Of a stretch of DNA of 64,000 bases, positions 10,277 to 22,005 are shown piece after piece. Numbering within the stretch: the stretch's first letter is position 1; the number at the start of each line of letters is the position of its first letter. The stretch lies in NCBI GenBank assembly GCA_004802725.1, contig SGPM01000004.1, positions 1 through 64,000 of the forward strand. The letters are read 5' to 3'. The translations under genes were made by a program, and so were the position numbers. The DNA comes from Antrodiella citrinella (taxonomy: Eukaryota > Basidiomycota > Agaricomycetes > Polyporales > Steccherinaceae). The notes below the pieces were generated by a model. The model was not told the DNA's origin. It worked only from the letters and a program-made list of their open reading frames with translations, and made no database searches.

Positions 10277-11790
10277 ATGTTGAATGACCAGCATCCCCCA
10301 GACGATATCGTTCGCGTGATCCTCTCGGTCTACTCGACCCTTTCATACAAACCACCGCCGCGACAGTTCACCATCCTAGCTGCGTTTGCGCTCCATGAAC
10401 CCAAAACCAACATCATCAAGGTCATATCCCTGGGAACGGGCTCAAAATGCATGCCTGCTATCCGACTCTGCGAAGGAGGAGACGCGTTGCACGATTGTCA
10501 TGCCGAAGTCATAGCCCGGAGGGGAGCAACGCGCTGGTTTCTCGAGGAAGTTGGTCGAGCGTGCCAAACTGGTTCCAGCGTTGGCCATACTGCATGGTTA
10601 CAACAACTTGCTGACGGCGAGTTTACTCTCCGCGAGGGCGTGCAACTTGTGCTATACGTTTCCACCGTACCTTGTAAGAGCGTGCATCCTTATTGTCCAG
10701 CTTGCCGTCTCAACTCCCAGACAAGGTGGTGACGCGTCTATGCGTTATCTCGCGTCGTCCCAAGACCCTGCCGTTGCAGCTTTGAAGGATTCGTCGCCGG
10801 CCCCTACGTTAGCTCCCGGTGTGGCAGCAAGAGGTCGTGATAACTATTCACTTTATGGCGTACTGCGAACCAAGCCCGGACGCGCAGACTCTCCGCCAAC
10901 GCTATGCATGTCCTGCAGCGACAAGATCGCCTGTTGGAATACACTAGGAATTCAAGGTGCTCTAGGCTCTGATTTTTTGCGGCCTATCTACATTTCGCAT
11001 ATCATCATCGGCGAGGTCGACCTCGCCATGCAACACGTTGTGCGAGAGGACTGTGAGCGAGCATTTTGGGGAAGACTGAATGGTCGTCTCGGTGTGTGAT
11101 TTTCTCCAGTGCCCACGATCGCCTCCTCAATGTTACGCCAGAAAATCTCTCTACCGGCTATTATCTACACGATCCTGCTGTCCATTTCACGTCAGTGCCG
11201 TTCGAGCATTCACGGACGTTGTTGGAAGTACCAGGCTCCTGTAACGAATGTGTGCGCCTTCCATCTCTCACGCCCAGGCTGTAGAACTCATAGGGGCCAC
11301 ACAGCACTCTGTTGGCTAGCGGACTCGAACGCACCGCACGAAGTTTTGATCAATGGCATCAAGCGTGGCGTATCGCCCAAGAACAGGCATAACGCCAAAT
11401 TCAGGCAAGCTCAAGTGTATGCCGAAACTGCGACGTGTGATAACAAGACAATCCAGACCGTTTTTATCAAAACGCTCGTTCTTCAGCTTCTACGACACGC
11501 TGGTTCGAGAACGTGATACGATTCGAGAGGCAGACCGCCTCAAGGAGACATACCACCTCGACGGCGTAACCACGCCGCAGAAAGAGGCATACCGCCTCGA
11601 TGGCGTTACCACGTCACAGCATACCAGCTGCTACTTCTGCACGAAGCAAGCCTTGACAGACTACCAAATCTGCAAGGCTTCCCTACAAGGGCCCCGAGGG
11701 CCGTTCTGCGGCTGGGTGAAGAGCGGAACACAATGGGAACATTTCAGCCAAGAGACAGAACAGTGTGACCACCATATCGCCTCAAAATGA
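10277..11790 (+). CDS. TAD1: tRNA-specific adenosine deaminase 1 (adenosine-37 to inosine)
   Basis: Spliced gene of five or so exons (10277-10673, 10726-11091, 11142-11249, 11305 to ~11410, ~11451 to 11790). It carries the ADAR/Tad1-type deaminase domain: '[12 protein letters not shown]' holds the zinc His and catalytic Glu, 'STVPCGGDA' (formed across intron 1) the second zinc ligand, and '[19 protein letters not shown]' the third. Later '[10 protein letters not shown]', 'SCNESLCWLADS' (formed across intron 3) and '[18 protein letters not shown]' match the C-terminal half of the family. Tad1 deaminates A37 of tRNA-Ala in eukaryotes. The C-terminal ~90 residues extend past the usual end and include an internal 12-residue repeat ([11 protein letters not shown] / [11 protein letters not shown]) and several Cys. 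Only the last intron's borders are uncertain. Confidence 0.9.
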
Positions 11791-12062
11791 AGAACCTAAG
11801 GAGAAGCTCCGCCTCATGTGTGCTCAATTCCTCGTGTGATTCTTGCGTGCGACGAGCTAACATAGAATAAACTAATGATATGATTTTGAACACCAGAACT
11901 TTTAACCGAACATCTTTGGTCCTAGGTGTGACGCAAACGCGTGACTATAGCGAGATTATACAGCAAGATATTTACACGACAGCAAGAGACATTATCAAGA
12001 AAGGTAGCAAGTTGAAGATGATGTGCGATAGCGAGGCACCGACCGAATCAAAAGCGTGACAA

Positions 12063-12632
12063 TCAACGGCACAAACACTGGAAGAAGCGTTTCGCGTGCC
12101 CTTGAACACTGCGAAGAAACCCATCAACGCGACGCGTGACGTGCTGCGACTGGAAGACAAGTCAGACGAGGAGTGGAAGGAAAGACGCGTCGTGAACGCA
12201 CCGTCATCACCAGCCCAGAGCAGAAGAAATTGCTGTATCCCGCGTTCTCCATGTACCGTTTGGCCGGGAACTCGAAATCCGACACGTACGAGTACGTGGG
12301 TGACACCGGCTGAAAATCAAGTCGTAAGCACATCATCTGAAATCAAGAGTGCAAGTTTGCGTACCGGACTATCCGCTTCGCAAGACTCCTCTATTTCGTC
12401 GTCTAACTCTCGCTCTAAGACCGAAGGAAGCTGAAGAACGGCTGTGTCAGAAGCTGAACAAGTTCGCAGCAAAAGAACGCACCTCGCGTCCAACACCGTC
12501 CCAAGGCACGATAATGTTTGGGTAAGAAGACGGATACCAAGTGTAGACGTCCACGTCGTAATCCTCTCCCTCGTTGTAGATTCCGGAAGTCATACGACTC
12601 AGAAGGAGCCGCTCCCGCGCAAGCTCGTACAT
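12063..12632 (-). CDS. Small unknown protein B (136 aa), homologous to A at 5143
   Basis: Exons 12632-12483, 12430-12365, 12309-12202 and 12149-12063, all introns phase 0, lengths 50/22/36/29 codons against 44/25/39/28 in gene A. Exon 1 has 'SGIYNEGEDYDVDVYTW', exon 2 is acidic (LERELDDEIEESCEADSP), exon 3 holds 'DFEFPAKRYMENAGYSNFFC', and exon 4 is basic (RRVDGFLRSVQGHAKRFFQ). The exon 3 block and the acidic exon 2 align with gene A. No signal peptide or membrane segment is visible. The start is the first ATG of the open frame that keeps the exon lengths comparable to gene A; a start 14 codons further in is possible. Family and function unknown. Confidence 0.6.
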
Positions 12633-14524
12633 TCCGGTGCCCAAAGTGTAGCGAATATGGGTACTGGCAGCGCAGCCGGTGCGGTGTGGAGGAAAAGGAA
12701 AGCGACGCGGACGATTTCTGAGACCATGGGTAATAAATAGGTGATGGGGAGGGGGATTGAGCTTCCCTTTACGCAAAAGCGACGACGACGGGACCGGCAG
12801 ACGGCGAGACGAGACGGAGAGAGCCCCAAAGGGCCGACTTGCTGAATTAGGACGCGTGAATGCAATGACTCCCGCGCTCAGCAGATGGTATGCCGTCAGT
12901 AGTCACCACCACGAGGAGCTAACCTCGATTCAACTTGTTTCACGGAGGTGCGAGACCCTGTTCCGTCGGCCGTGCACGTCAATGTCTCGCCAAGGGGACG
13001 TCTAGGAAGCATCAAGTCGGAGTTGTGGGCCGTTTCGACGGCGGTCTGGGCTCGTTTTCGGTAAGACAGTGGTGTGGTAGAGGTAGAGGTGTTCGAGGAG
13101 AGTCAGGGTTTGTTTTGCGATAGGAAACTGATAACATTGTATTCACAGTATCAGCAAAACGTCAAAACACTTGAAGGTAACACCGGCAAAACTCGATCAA
13201 GGAAGAGAACGCGAACCAGGAGATGATGTGGCTTCGTTCCAATCACTCGAGCGAACACACTCCACCGTACGAACTCCAGGACATATGAAAATGCGTCAAA
13301 TGTGGTCAAAAGGGGAGCACGACCCATCAAAATGCCATCTCTCGAGCCCTCGGCTTGTTTGGACTGCACACAGGTGCGCCGTGCTTGAACACAAGGAACG
13401 TTATGTGACATGTGACGGCGTGACATTCAAAAATGTCACCCGTCACATGGACACACAACTACGAACAGGGTCCGGAGCCCTTTCTGCAGTTTACGACGGT
13501 GGATTTAAGATGAAAATAGACTCACATATGGCTGAAAATGCTTCCATTATAGACATTGCACAGGAGAGGCGAGCATCGCAAGAAAGCCCTGACTCTATGT
13601 GTGCCGCTGCGGGAGGAACAGACATCGTAAACAGAGGACTGCAAAGGAGAAGACATTGCGTGAACACTCAGAAGATGGGAAGCTTTTCGTCAAGACGCAC
13701 CAATGCTTTCATAGCCACCTGAACTCGAATCCTCGTCGCAAACCCTTGCGTGAGCTGTGTCACCAACAACACCGACCCTCATCGCGACGTATCGATGAAG
13801 GGTCCAACAGACAGCAAGACCATGAATTTTGCGTGAATGTGTCTCGTCTCCTGGTACAAGATGCGCGAGCACAAGCCAATCCATCCGCTGTCAACGACGC
13901 AACCCTCTCATCCGACCCAGTGTGATCCCAGACCAAAACCTTCCTTCTCCATGCTCCTGTGGCCAGTTGACGAACATGCGTACTGCTCTAGTCGTGTGTG
14001 CTTGAGTCAGTGGTACTGTGAGATTGCAGAGAGGTGTCGCAGGGAGACTATCATCGATCAATGCCCATGGTCACAAATCGTCGAATGCTGCGATTGTCGT
14101 CCTGGACGTTGAGCATCATGGTGGTGGATGGTCGTGGTCGCCATGCGGTTGGCAAGAAGGAGAGGTTGCCGGCCGCGATCGATCCGGAGAAAATTAGTGT
14201 GGCGACTCAGCCTGCAATCTGCATTCTACCTCCTTTCTCCTTTTATTCTCATACGCTAACCCCTTCATTACAGGAAAGCAGACCCACCATTGCTCTCTGC
14301 GTTGTCGCCATATTTCTCTGTGCCGTCGTCGTCGTGTTGTGCAAACAAATTTACCCCCATCGGCCTCCGCCCGCCCGCGCCGGATTTATTCCCCAACTCC
14401 GACCACTCGCAAATATTCGCCTCGAGGTCCACCGAAAATATCACCCTCCGCCTGGTCTCCCCCCCAATTATTCCCTCTCAGTCTGCAATATTTGGACACC
14501 ACAAGAACTTGACAAGAACGACCA

Positions 14525-14720
14525 AATCCTCACCGCAAGCATCCCTGAAAGCACTACAAGCATCTCTGAAAGCACGACAAGCATCCCTGAAAGCACGACA
14601 AGCATCCGACAAGCACGACAAGTATCCAACAAGCATGACTGAAAGCACACCCAAGCCCGACTAAAAGCATACCCGAGCCCGACTGCAAGCACTCAAGCCC
14701 GACTGAAAGCACCACAGGCA
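14525..14720. repeat. Degenerate GAAAGCA / ACAAGCA tandem array
   Basis: About ten imperfect copies of a unit resembling GACAAGCATCCCTGAAAGCA run through this stretch, grading into CAAGCCCGACTGAAAGCA units. It makes a low-complexity S/T/E-rich frame that should not be called as a gene. Confidence 0.65.
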
Positions 14721-14842
14721 CGGTCAACATGGCGACAACACAGCGCACCAAGGTCACCCTTTCCTATCGGCGGATTTCAACATGACAAGAAGCTGCTATG
14801 GCCTTCCTCGAGATGTCCGCAAATATAGTATAAGTATCCTCC

Positions 14843-14897
14843 TCATCCTCAAGCTCACCCTCTCCTTTCTCAAGCTTACCCTCTCCTTCCTCAAGCC
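14843..14897. repeat. Short CTCAAGCT(T/C)ACCCTCTCCTT repeat
   Basis: The roughly 20-nt unit CTCAAGCTCACCCTCTCCTT recurs with one change and then partially. A simple tandem duplication in non-coding sequence. Confidence 0.55.
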
Positions 14898-15628
14898 TTG
14901 TATCTTGGCCGCACAGAGTCAAGTGACAGACTTCAAGACGGCCGCGGGAAGCACGAAGAAGTTTGCAAGTACTTGTACCTCTTACGAAACAATCCAGTCA
15001 GCAGTATTTCAATGTTCAGTTCATTCATCCATCGTACATCTCAAGAGGCAAGACTATGCAGCACTATGGAGAAGTCTACGAGACTCCAGTCGCAGGGCTA
15101 ATGATGGCAGAGAGATTAGAGCAGCATCGGGTGGCGATACAGAAAGGTTCTGTTGGTATCGTGCGTATTGATATTCTCTTCTGGCCAACGCTGATTATCT
15201 TTGGACGTTTGGAATAGTTTCTTGCCAACGGCTTCACCTTCTGAAGACACCAATCGCCCTCGCTGAATCATCTGTGGTCCATCATCCTTGCCACTATCTC
15301 CAAATTGTGATGCACCGGCTGAAAATCACACTGGGATCGGATTCCTTGGACTTGCAACTTTCTGCCTACGTGTCGTGGCATAGGCATGGCAATATTCACG
15401 AAGACCACAACACCGCCAGATCGTCCCGTCCGGACCGCGTCAGAGGACACAGCTCTCTGACATATTCTACATCTACGCTTCCTTAAGAGGGTTTTCTTGC
15501 ATCCCACCAGGACAATTGCCATGTCTACACCTGTGACTCCGTATCGTCGATCAGCCAGCTCACATAAACACTGCGAACGACGGACCGAGGTTGTCAATGC
15601 TCTTCAAGTAGATCGTCCGGATGAACAT

Positions 15629-15960
15629 TGTTCGTTCGCTCCCTCATGATTGCAGCCGAACAAGTTTACAATTGTGGCCGAGCGATGCAACCTGCCGCCT
15701 ACTCTTCTCATCTGTTCTCACGACTTCATGCAGTAGTGGAATCACTCTGTCTTCGCCTTTCGCTGGGACCATGGCCTCAATGACGATTTCAACCAACGAT
15801 CTCAAGCAATTTTTGCAGTCACCTGATGAATCGTACACAACGGGTGTCGTTCGGTGGACTGACTTTGGTTTGTTCGTTCTCTCTAATTCAGCCGAACAAG
15901 TTTACCATTGCGGCCGAGTGACGCAATCTGTCACCTACACTTCTCATCTGTTCTCCCATG
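15629..15960 (+). repeat. Direct repeat ~90 bp, copies 242 bp apart
   Basis: 15629-15721 and 15871-15960 match through TGTTCGTTC, CAGCCGAACAAGTTTAC, GGCCGAG and TTCTCATCTGTTCTC with scattered substitutions. Each copy contains a plausible 3' splice site (TTGCAG or TTCAG before CCGAAC) and the start of the same small reading frame (PNKFTI). In the second copy the frame meets TGA soon after. Confidence 0.65.
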
Positions 15961-16481
15961 TATGTATTCCTTGACGTTGCGCACGACGAAGTCGTTTCAA
16001 TACATCGTTTTTATAAGCATTGATCAGACCAGTCTCACAGAGTGCAGAGTGCATCAATGATTCATAAAAGGTGTATACATAGCTATTATAACAGTAAAAG
16101 GTATCAGTATCATACTACTACCGGAAACCTGAACGCAAAACGGGGGGAGGACTAGGCACAACAGCGTCGAGCGAAGGAGAAAATGGAGTTGGGCATAAAT
16201 ACTACTTAGTACTAGAAGAGAAAAAGCTGCTATGGTCGAATCTAAATGGTGACAAGCGACAGGGATGGATGTATGGATGGTAGCAATGGGTGCAGTCTCG
16301 TGGCGAGCGAGGGGCGAGAGATAGTAGGATGTGAAAAATAAGGCGTACAACAGCGCATGGAATTCGGGTCATCTAACGGACATTCGTAAAGGGGGGCGTA
16401 ACGTAACATAGAGGCATTATCCTTTCGAACTCGAAAGGAGGACAGACAACGGGACATGAGACGAGGAGACACGACGCAGAG

Positions 16482-18371
16482 TTACTGGTCCTTCTTCGTC
16501 TCTGAAGAAGTTGCGTTGAGATCTGCGATCGGCAGCTCCGGCGACGAGGTAGTCTTGTCGGGAACAGGACCCAGATTCGGTGAGTTGGCTACCGTGGAGA
16601 GCCCATCGTCGCTCTGTGCGACCAACGTAGGACTCGTAGGTGCGGATGAGGATGTTCGGGCGTATGCCTCAGCAAGTTCCTTACGGAGTGCCTCCAGCTC
16701 GCGCTCGAATCTGATAGGAATGCAAATCAGTTGGGCTCGGTGAGAGTGGAGAGATGAAGGACGCACTTCCTGCCGAACACTTCAATGTAGAAGCCTCCAC
16801 CATTCCAAACACAGACCGAGAAGATGAGAATGAGGAACGCGGCACTCCAGGCCTTGGAGTCATATAACAAGAACACGGCGGGAAGCTCCGTGAGTATGGA
16901 ATACACTACTCAGACAATTTCGTGTAAGACTCGCACTGTCAGATGGGAAGCTCATAAGCTTACCAAGTTGACCTAGCATAAACGACCATTCACGGTTCTC
17001 TGGCTTCGTTGCCGCCAACATGCGGCCAATTACACCCCTCTTGTCGTTCAACAGCCAAGAAAACGATGTGATACGTTGACCGGATTCTATCTTCTTTCGG
17101 CGGTCAATGAGAACGACCTATGTGTCATCGATGCCGTGTCAGATAGAGGTGTTGGAAATTTACGTATATGTAGATGCGTACCTTCCAATACAACAGCTGC
17201 CAAATAGAATCTATGATGTCACGGTGATCAGCTTTCACACTTCCGCAATACTTCCAATAAGATGGACTCACAAATAATGCTGCTCAATAGAAGCGAACGG
17301 AAAGGATTTAGGTGAGGGAGCTCAGCGAGCGCAGGGAATCGGGTTTGCGGTTCGGGGTAATAATGGCTGGGACGCAACGTCAGAAGTACACATGAACGCA
17401 GAACGGAAAAACTCACCGAATGACGGTGAACGTCAAGGGCGCATAGATATGAATGAACAACGACGTGACTTTGTCAAAGTCGTGGAACACCAAGCTATTA
17501 CGCCAAGTGATCACAGCACTCGCTAGTGACCCATGAGACAAGCAATAGCATGCGACGAAGAGTGCTGGACTATCTGGCATTGCCCATATCCAGACGAAAT
17601 TGAGGATATTGCAGTAATAGCAGAGATCGAACAGGAAGTAATGCCACGCTCGCTTCTTGTAGATGTAGACGCGCATTGGGAGAAGGATGATGGCGAGGAA
17701 GGTGTAGAAGATGTGTATCCACCTGCAAGCAAACGTCAATATGAATGTGAGAGGGATGGAGGATATGTGCACGTACTCGGGTTTCATGCCGAAGAGGAGT
17801 GATGTGATGACCATGGACATCACACCACCGAAGAAGGTGACCTTCTCTCGTGTTCGCACAATCTTTGCAGACTGCCATGATGCTGAGAGCGAGGTCATGC
17901 GTTGGGTCATCTGGTGGCCAGAAGGCTGATTCAGCTATCGGATATCGCGAGGATTCACTATGGAGGCGTACCTTCAGCTTGAGCTTCTGCATCTCTTTCT
18001 CGAGATTGTCAGTCAAGGCATCCCCTTTGCCTGACTTCCTCTTGAAGACATCCTTCTTAAACACGTCGTTGAACTTGGATTCGGCCTTGATCTTGAGACG
18101 GTCGCTGTGCTTAGACAGACGCCTCTGCAGCAGGTCCAGCCTCGAGTCGAAGTAGGTCTCCACGGTATCTGTAGCACGCGCGTTCAGGCAGTGAGACACG
18201 GGGGTGATAATAGCACGTACCCATGAGGGTAAAGCCGCTGGCCCAATCTGACATGTCGTCCTTCACAAATTTCTCGAAGGGGACAGAGAAGTAGCCAAGG
18301 CCTGTGATGCTCCCTGGCGTGCTGGGCTGCAAGACAGGCGAGGGGGGTTGGGATATTGAACCATCGGACAT
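16482..18371 (-). CDS. GPC1: Glycerophosphocholine acyltransferase 1
   Basis: A minus-strand gene with about eight introns. The N-terminus (MSDGSISQPPSP) is disordered; exon 2 has a coiled, basic stretch (SRLDLLQRRLSKHSDRLKIK). The family core follows: 'RWIHIFYTFLAIILLPMRVY', 'RAWHYFLFDLCYYCNILNF', 'ITWRNSLVFHDFDKVTSLFI', then 'FWQLLYWK'-type and 'GVIGRMLAATKPENREW' segments and 'AFLILIFSVCVWNGGGFYIE'. Several membrane helices are obvious. These patterns belong to the Gpc1 family (formerly DUF2838), an ER membrane enzyme that acylates glycerophosphocholine with acyl-CoA to lysophosphatidylcholine. The C-terminal ~75 residues are Ser/Thr-rich and disordered. Divergent from ISU1. Confidence 0.9.
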
Positions 18372-18872
18372 GGTGGCCCAGGAAGATGGGGGGAAGGAGA
18401 AAGAGATAGGCTTAGGAAAAGCGCGTTGAGAGCGCGATAAGTATAGCCAGTGGCAAGAAGAAAGCCAGAAATGAGAAAGCACAGCTGAGCCTCAGCAATG
18501 CGGCCAGCAACCGAAACGGGTCATTCAGTCGCGACCGTGCTTGCGCTAATACACCCGTTACGTAACTCTACACAGACACGTGCGTGCATCCTCGGACTCA
18601 TTTTCATGCTTGTAAGTACACCATCTTCAAGATCATCGGACGGAGAGAAAGTAGTAATATTCCTCGAACGGTAGACGACATGTATATATTGGCAACACTG
18701 AGAGAGACGTCGACCTTCCCTTCCTCCTCGGTTCTATCGTCCGAAGCCTTGGTCTCGGCAAAACCCGACATTTCAAACCCCGACAGCTCCCAGCTCCGCG
18801 CACCTCGTCAGCACGCCGGCCTGCCTTTCTCTCACAGAACTCGCGTTCATCTTGCCTTCATCGTCGTCCACT
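18372..18872. promoter_or_regulatory. Divergent intergenic region GPC1 / ISU1
   Basis: 501 bp between start codons. GTAACTCTACACAGACACGTGCGTGC near 18560 contains a CACGTG E-box-like core; the ISU1-proximal part is C/T-rich. Regulatory meaning is inference. Confidence 0.4.
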
Positions 18873-19613
18873 ATGTTCCGCGCAACCATCGCAAAGTCTG
18901 TTCTCAACGCCTCCCCAAGGGCCTCCACCATCGCTGCGGTTCGTCCTGCGCTCGCCCGCGGCTATCACGAGAAGGTCATCTCGCACTATGAGCAGCCCAG
19001 AAATGTGAGCACCAGAGCGGTCTGGGCGCCCCTATGCCCGCCCTTCGTTCTTATCTGATAACTCCCAGGTTGGCTCTCTCCCGAAGAACGATGCCGACGT
19101 CGGTACTGGCTTGGTTGGCGCACCCGCGTGAGTAGCACACATCCCGGTCGTCCCGCATGCCGCTTACCTCCCCATTCTCTAGATGCGGAGACGTCATGAA
19201 GCTCCAGATTCGCGTCGACGAGAGCGGTATCATCTCAGACGTCAAGTTCAAGACGTTTGGTTGCGGTAGTGCTATCGCCTCCAGTTCATACATGACCGAG
19301 CGGGTTATGGGCTTGTCTCTGGAGGATGCGGAGAAGATCAAGAATACGGAGATCGCGAAGGAGCTCTGCTTGCCACCCGTAAAGCTCCACTGCTCAAGTA
19401 AGCACCTCACTTTTTCTTCTTTCATCTCGTCTCTCATCACACAACTTCCTTCCAGTGTTGGCTGAGGATGCGATCCGTTCTGCCATCCGCGACTACCGCA
19501 CCAAGCGGAGCAAGCTCTCAGCGTCCGAGGCCAAGAAATCCGGCTTCATCGACGTATCGCAAAGCGCCGTTACCGGTGAAACCGTAGCGACGGCACACCC
19601 ATCCTCTGCTTAA
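18873..19613 (+). CDS. ISU1: Mitochondrial iron-sulfur cluster scaffold protein Isu1 (IscU family)
   Basis: Exons 18873-19004, 19069-19127, 19183-19397 and 19456-19613 give 187 residues. A mitochondrial presequence of about 30 residues (MFRATIAKSVLNASPRAS) precedes the mature start near 'YHEKVISHYEQPRN'. The three cluster-binding cysteines are present in 'ACGDVMKLQI', 'FGCGSAIASSSYMTE' and 'LPPVKLHCSMLAEDAI'; the LPPVK motif bound by the Hsp70 Ssq1-type chaperone is intact. Family role: scaffold on which Nfs1-Isd11 and frataxin assemble Fe-S clusters. The C-terminus (about 25 residues, Ser/Ala/Thr) is slightly longer than in yeast. Confidence 0.97.
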
Positions 19614-19861
19614 AGGCAGCTGATTTTTACTCATGCTTGGCTTGATGCTCGTCTCGTTGCATTCGCTTCTTGTTTTTATGGCTTTATGGTACTAGTGGAA
19701 GAATGTAAGAGGTAGTAGGCGTTTCACTTCACAATCACATATGCATGCTTCGTTCCTTGCGCAAAACGCACGGTCATGGTGCGGTCATATCGCAATCAGC
19801 AGCTATCAGCGCTGTATCAGCCTACGCATTACAAACGCTCAATACTCGTCCAGAATCTATC

Positions 19862-22005
19862 TCATGCTCCTTTCTGCCCAATGAAAGAGAAAGTACCTCC
19901 GGCAAACCAACGGTCGTTGGCTTCTTTCACTCTCGCTGCCGCAGCGGCTTTGTTCGTTAGCTCGAAGCCTGTGGAGACAGTCGGATCAGCAATAGCACAA
20001 AGTCGGGATCGATAAACATGCGCTGACCTTGCACGGGTGTGACCGTAAGTGAAGTAGCGGTGCCGGACGTCTGCGTACCACCGGACTGCGATGCTTTCGC
20101 AAGAGCAGCCGTTCGCAATTTGTTCGCCTTTGACATCTTCGCTGTGAATCAAAGTGAATGAGCATGCCAAAATCGTAAGAACGTGTACAAAACATACCTC
20201 GACTCTTGGCTTCCCCCATACCAGCTCTGACCTTCCCAGAGCCAATCATACCGAGACCTCTCGTCTGGTCGAACGCGCCCACTTCTTCCTCTGCGTCACC
20301 GAACGCCATACGGTTCTGCATCTTACGGAGCTCCGTTTGCGCGTATGCTTCTTTCGCTTTCCGGGCTCTGTGCAAACGAGCCAAAATTAGCGCTACGCTC
20401 AGTCACGAAAAGAGCTATTTGGGTACCTTTTACCACCGCGTCTCTTCTTCGGTCCGTCGTTGGGGATGGGAAGTGCTTTCACGATCTTGCCGGGTGGAGG
20501 TGCAGCCAAACGATCTACGTGCTTCTCTAGCTTCTCTCGCAGCTCTTCGCCATAGCCACCTGTTTAGCACGAGGTCAGTCAATACGAATACGAGGTAAGT
20601 AGAAGAGAACATATGACATACCGTCTCTCCGATGCCGTTCAAGGTCCATTCTAGCCGCCAGGACACACTTGGCTCCGACAGACCTTTGTACTTTCAGTTG
20701 ATACTCCGGTGGTGTTGACTGAACAATCTCGGACTGGTACACGAAACCAGTGTGTCGCTTTTGTGAGACCGAGGAGAAACCCGCCGCAATCTTTCTTTGC
20801 GCTCCAAGAAGCTGTAGTACGACATTCAGTCAGAAATGAATTGCACTGAAAGACCGGAGGCGACGTACATGGACATTGCATGCAGGCATCTTAGCGATCC
20901 CGCTGAGCCCGCCGGCGACACCGAGTAACTTGGCGGCTGTAGTCGTGCCGACAATAGCTGATAGGTTCGGTGCAAGGACATTCATTCGTGAAGACACGTA
21001 CATGAAAATCTAGATGTGAGCAGCTTCGTTAGTGCAGATTCCACTATGGTAAAGGACGGAACGCGTACCGTTTTGCGTGCTTCTTCCAGCTTGTCGGCGA
21101 GATCAACTGCCACTTGAACGGCTTGCCATTCGGCACCCGACAGGATCTGTCCGGAGGTCGTTGTTGCGGTGATGAGGACACTCATGATAATTGCAGGTGG
21201 GAGAACGCCTTGCAGGTCAACTTTAGTAGGGTCCTGTGACATAGAATAAGCTAATGAGGATGTTTGCCAGTGTGGAAGACATACCTCTGAGTTGCCTAGC
21301 ACCTTCACAGATTTGATGTACATAGCAGGGTCGGCGACTAGTTGTTCCAGTTCAGGGAACTTGGGAGCATAGTGATCTCGGATGAACTACACCAATATCG
21401 TGAGTGGCGGACGCTACGCTCAGAAGCCGACATAAGTACCTTGTGTACAACTAAAATTTCGTTGTCAACGTCTACTGACAGATTGTTGGCCTGCACAATG
21501 ATGTTATACTCTGGATTTGAGTGCGCCGGCAACGACATTTGCTCAGGAGAGCTTGGATTCTTCTGATACTTCTCGAGTTCCTATTCGCATGTACGCGCAC
21601 ATTCAGACTCACTTTAACAGTCAAAGAAATGTCAGCACGCACCGTCAAAATATCAGTCATTCTCTTACTCCCATACAGCTTCGCAATCTTCCTCACATCC
21701 TCCACCCCTCCCAAATCCATCTGCTGCACATCATCCGCGTCCAGCTCGTCTGCAGGTTTCACGCCTCCCTCCAACACCAGCCCAGTCTGGTCCTGTCCCT
21801 CCCCTTCCGCCTCGTCTCCTTCTTCTCCCTCCGACATCTCGTCGTCGGAGCCCTCAGCCTTGCGCTTCAGGGAGGCCCCATTGCCGTTGCCATTGGACGT
21901 GCTGGGTCCTGCTTGCGGCGCGGTTTGGTCGTCGGACTTGTAATCTTCTTCGCCTTCGGAGAGACCGTCGAGGTCTGCGAGGAGCTCGTCTGCAAGTCCG
22001 CTCAT
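19862..22005 (-). CDS. PRP31: U4/U6 snRNP-associated splicing factor Prp31
   Basis: A multi-exon gene starting at 22005. The N-terminus is acidic ([24 protein letters not shown]). The NOSIC region includes '[20 protein letters not shown]' and the Nop domain includes '[19 protein letters not shown]', '[20 protein letters not shown]' and '[15 protein letters not shown]'. The C-terminal Prp31 region is clear: '[20 protein letters not shown]', '[20 protein letters not shown]', '[16 protein letters not shown]' and finally '[15 protein letters not shown]', which needs the last intron to be removed. The protein bridges U4 15.5K-snRNA and U5 Prp6 in the tri-snRNP. Confidence 0.96.

Larger units (their letters stand above)
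12633..16481. other. Repeat-rich 3.8-kb stretch without supported genes
   Basis: Only short, mutually overlapping frames occur. Around 13270-13700 there are Cys/His-containing fragments in different frames (KCVKCGQKG; CRCGRNRHRK) reminiscent of zinc-finger remnants but not joinable into a convincing gene. Degenerate repeats occupy 14520-14720, 14840-14900 and 15629-15960. The last ~450 bases (16030-16480) are probably the 3' flank of GPC1. Confidence 0.45.

Noticed and set aside
14034..14642. Plus-strand open frame of 202 codons ending in SIPESTTS repeats
   Set aside because: Its C-terminal part is just the translation of a degenerate DNA tandem array and the rest shows no family pattern.
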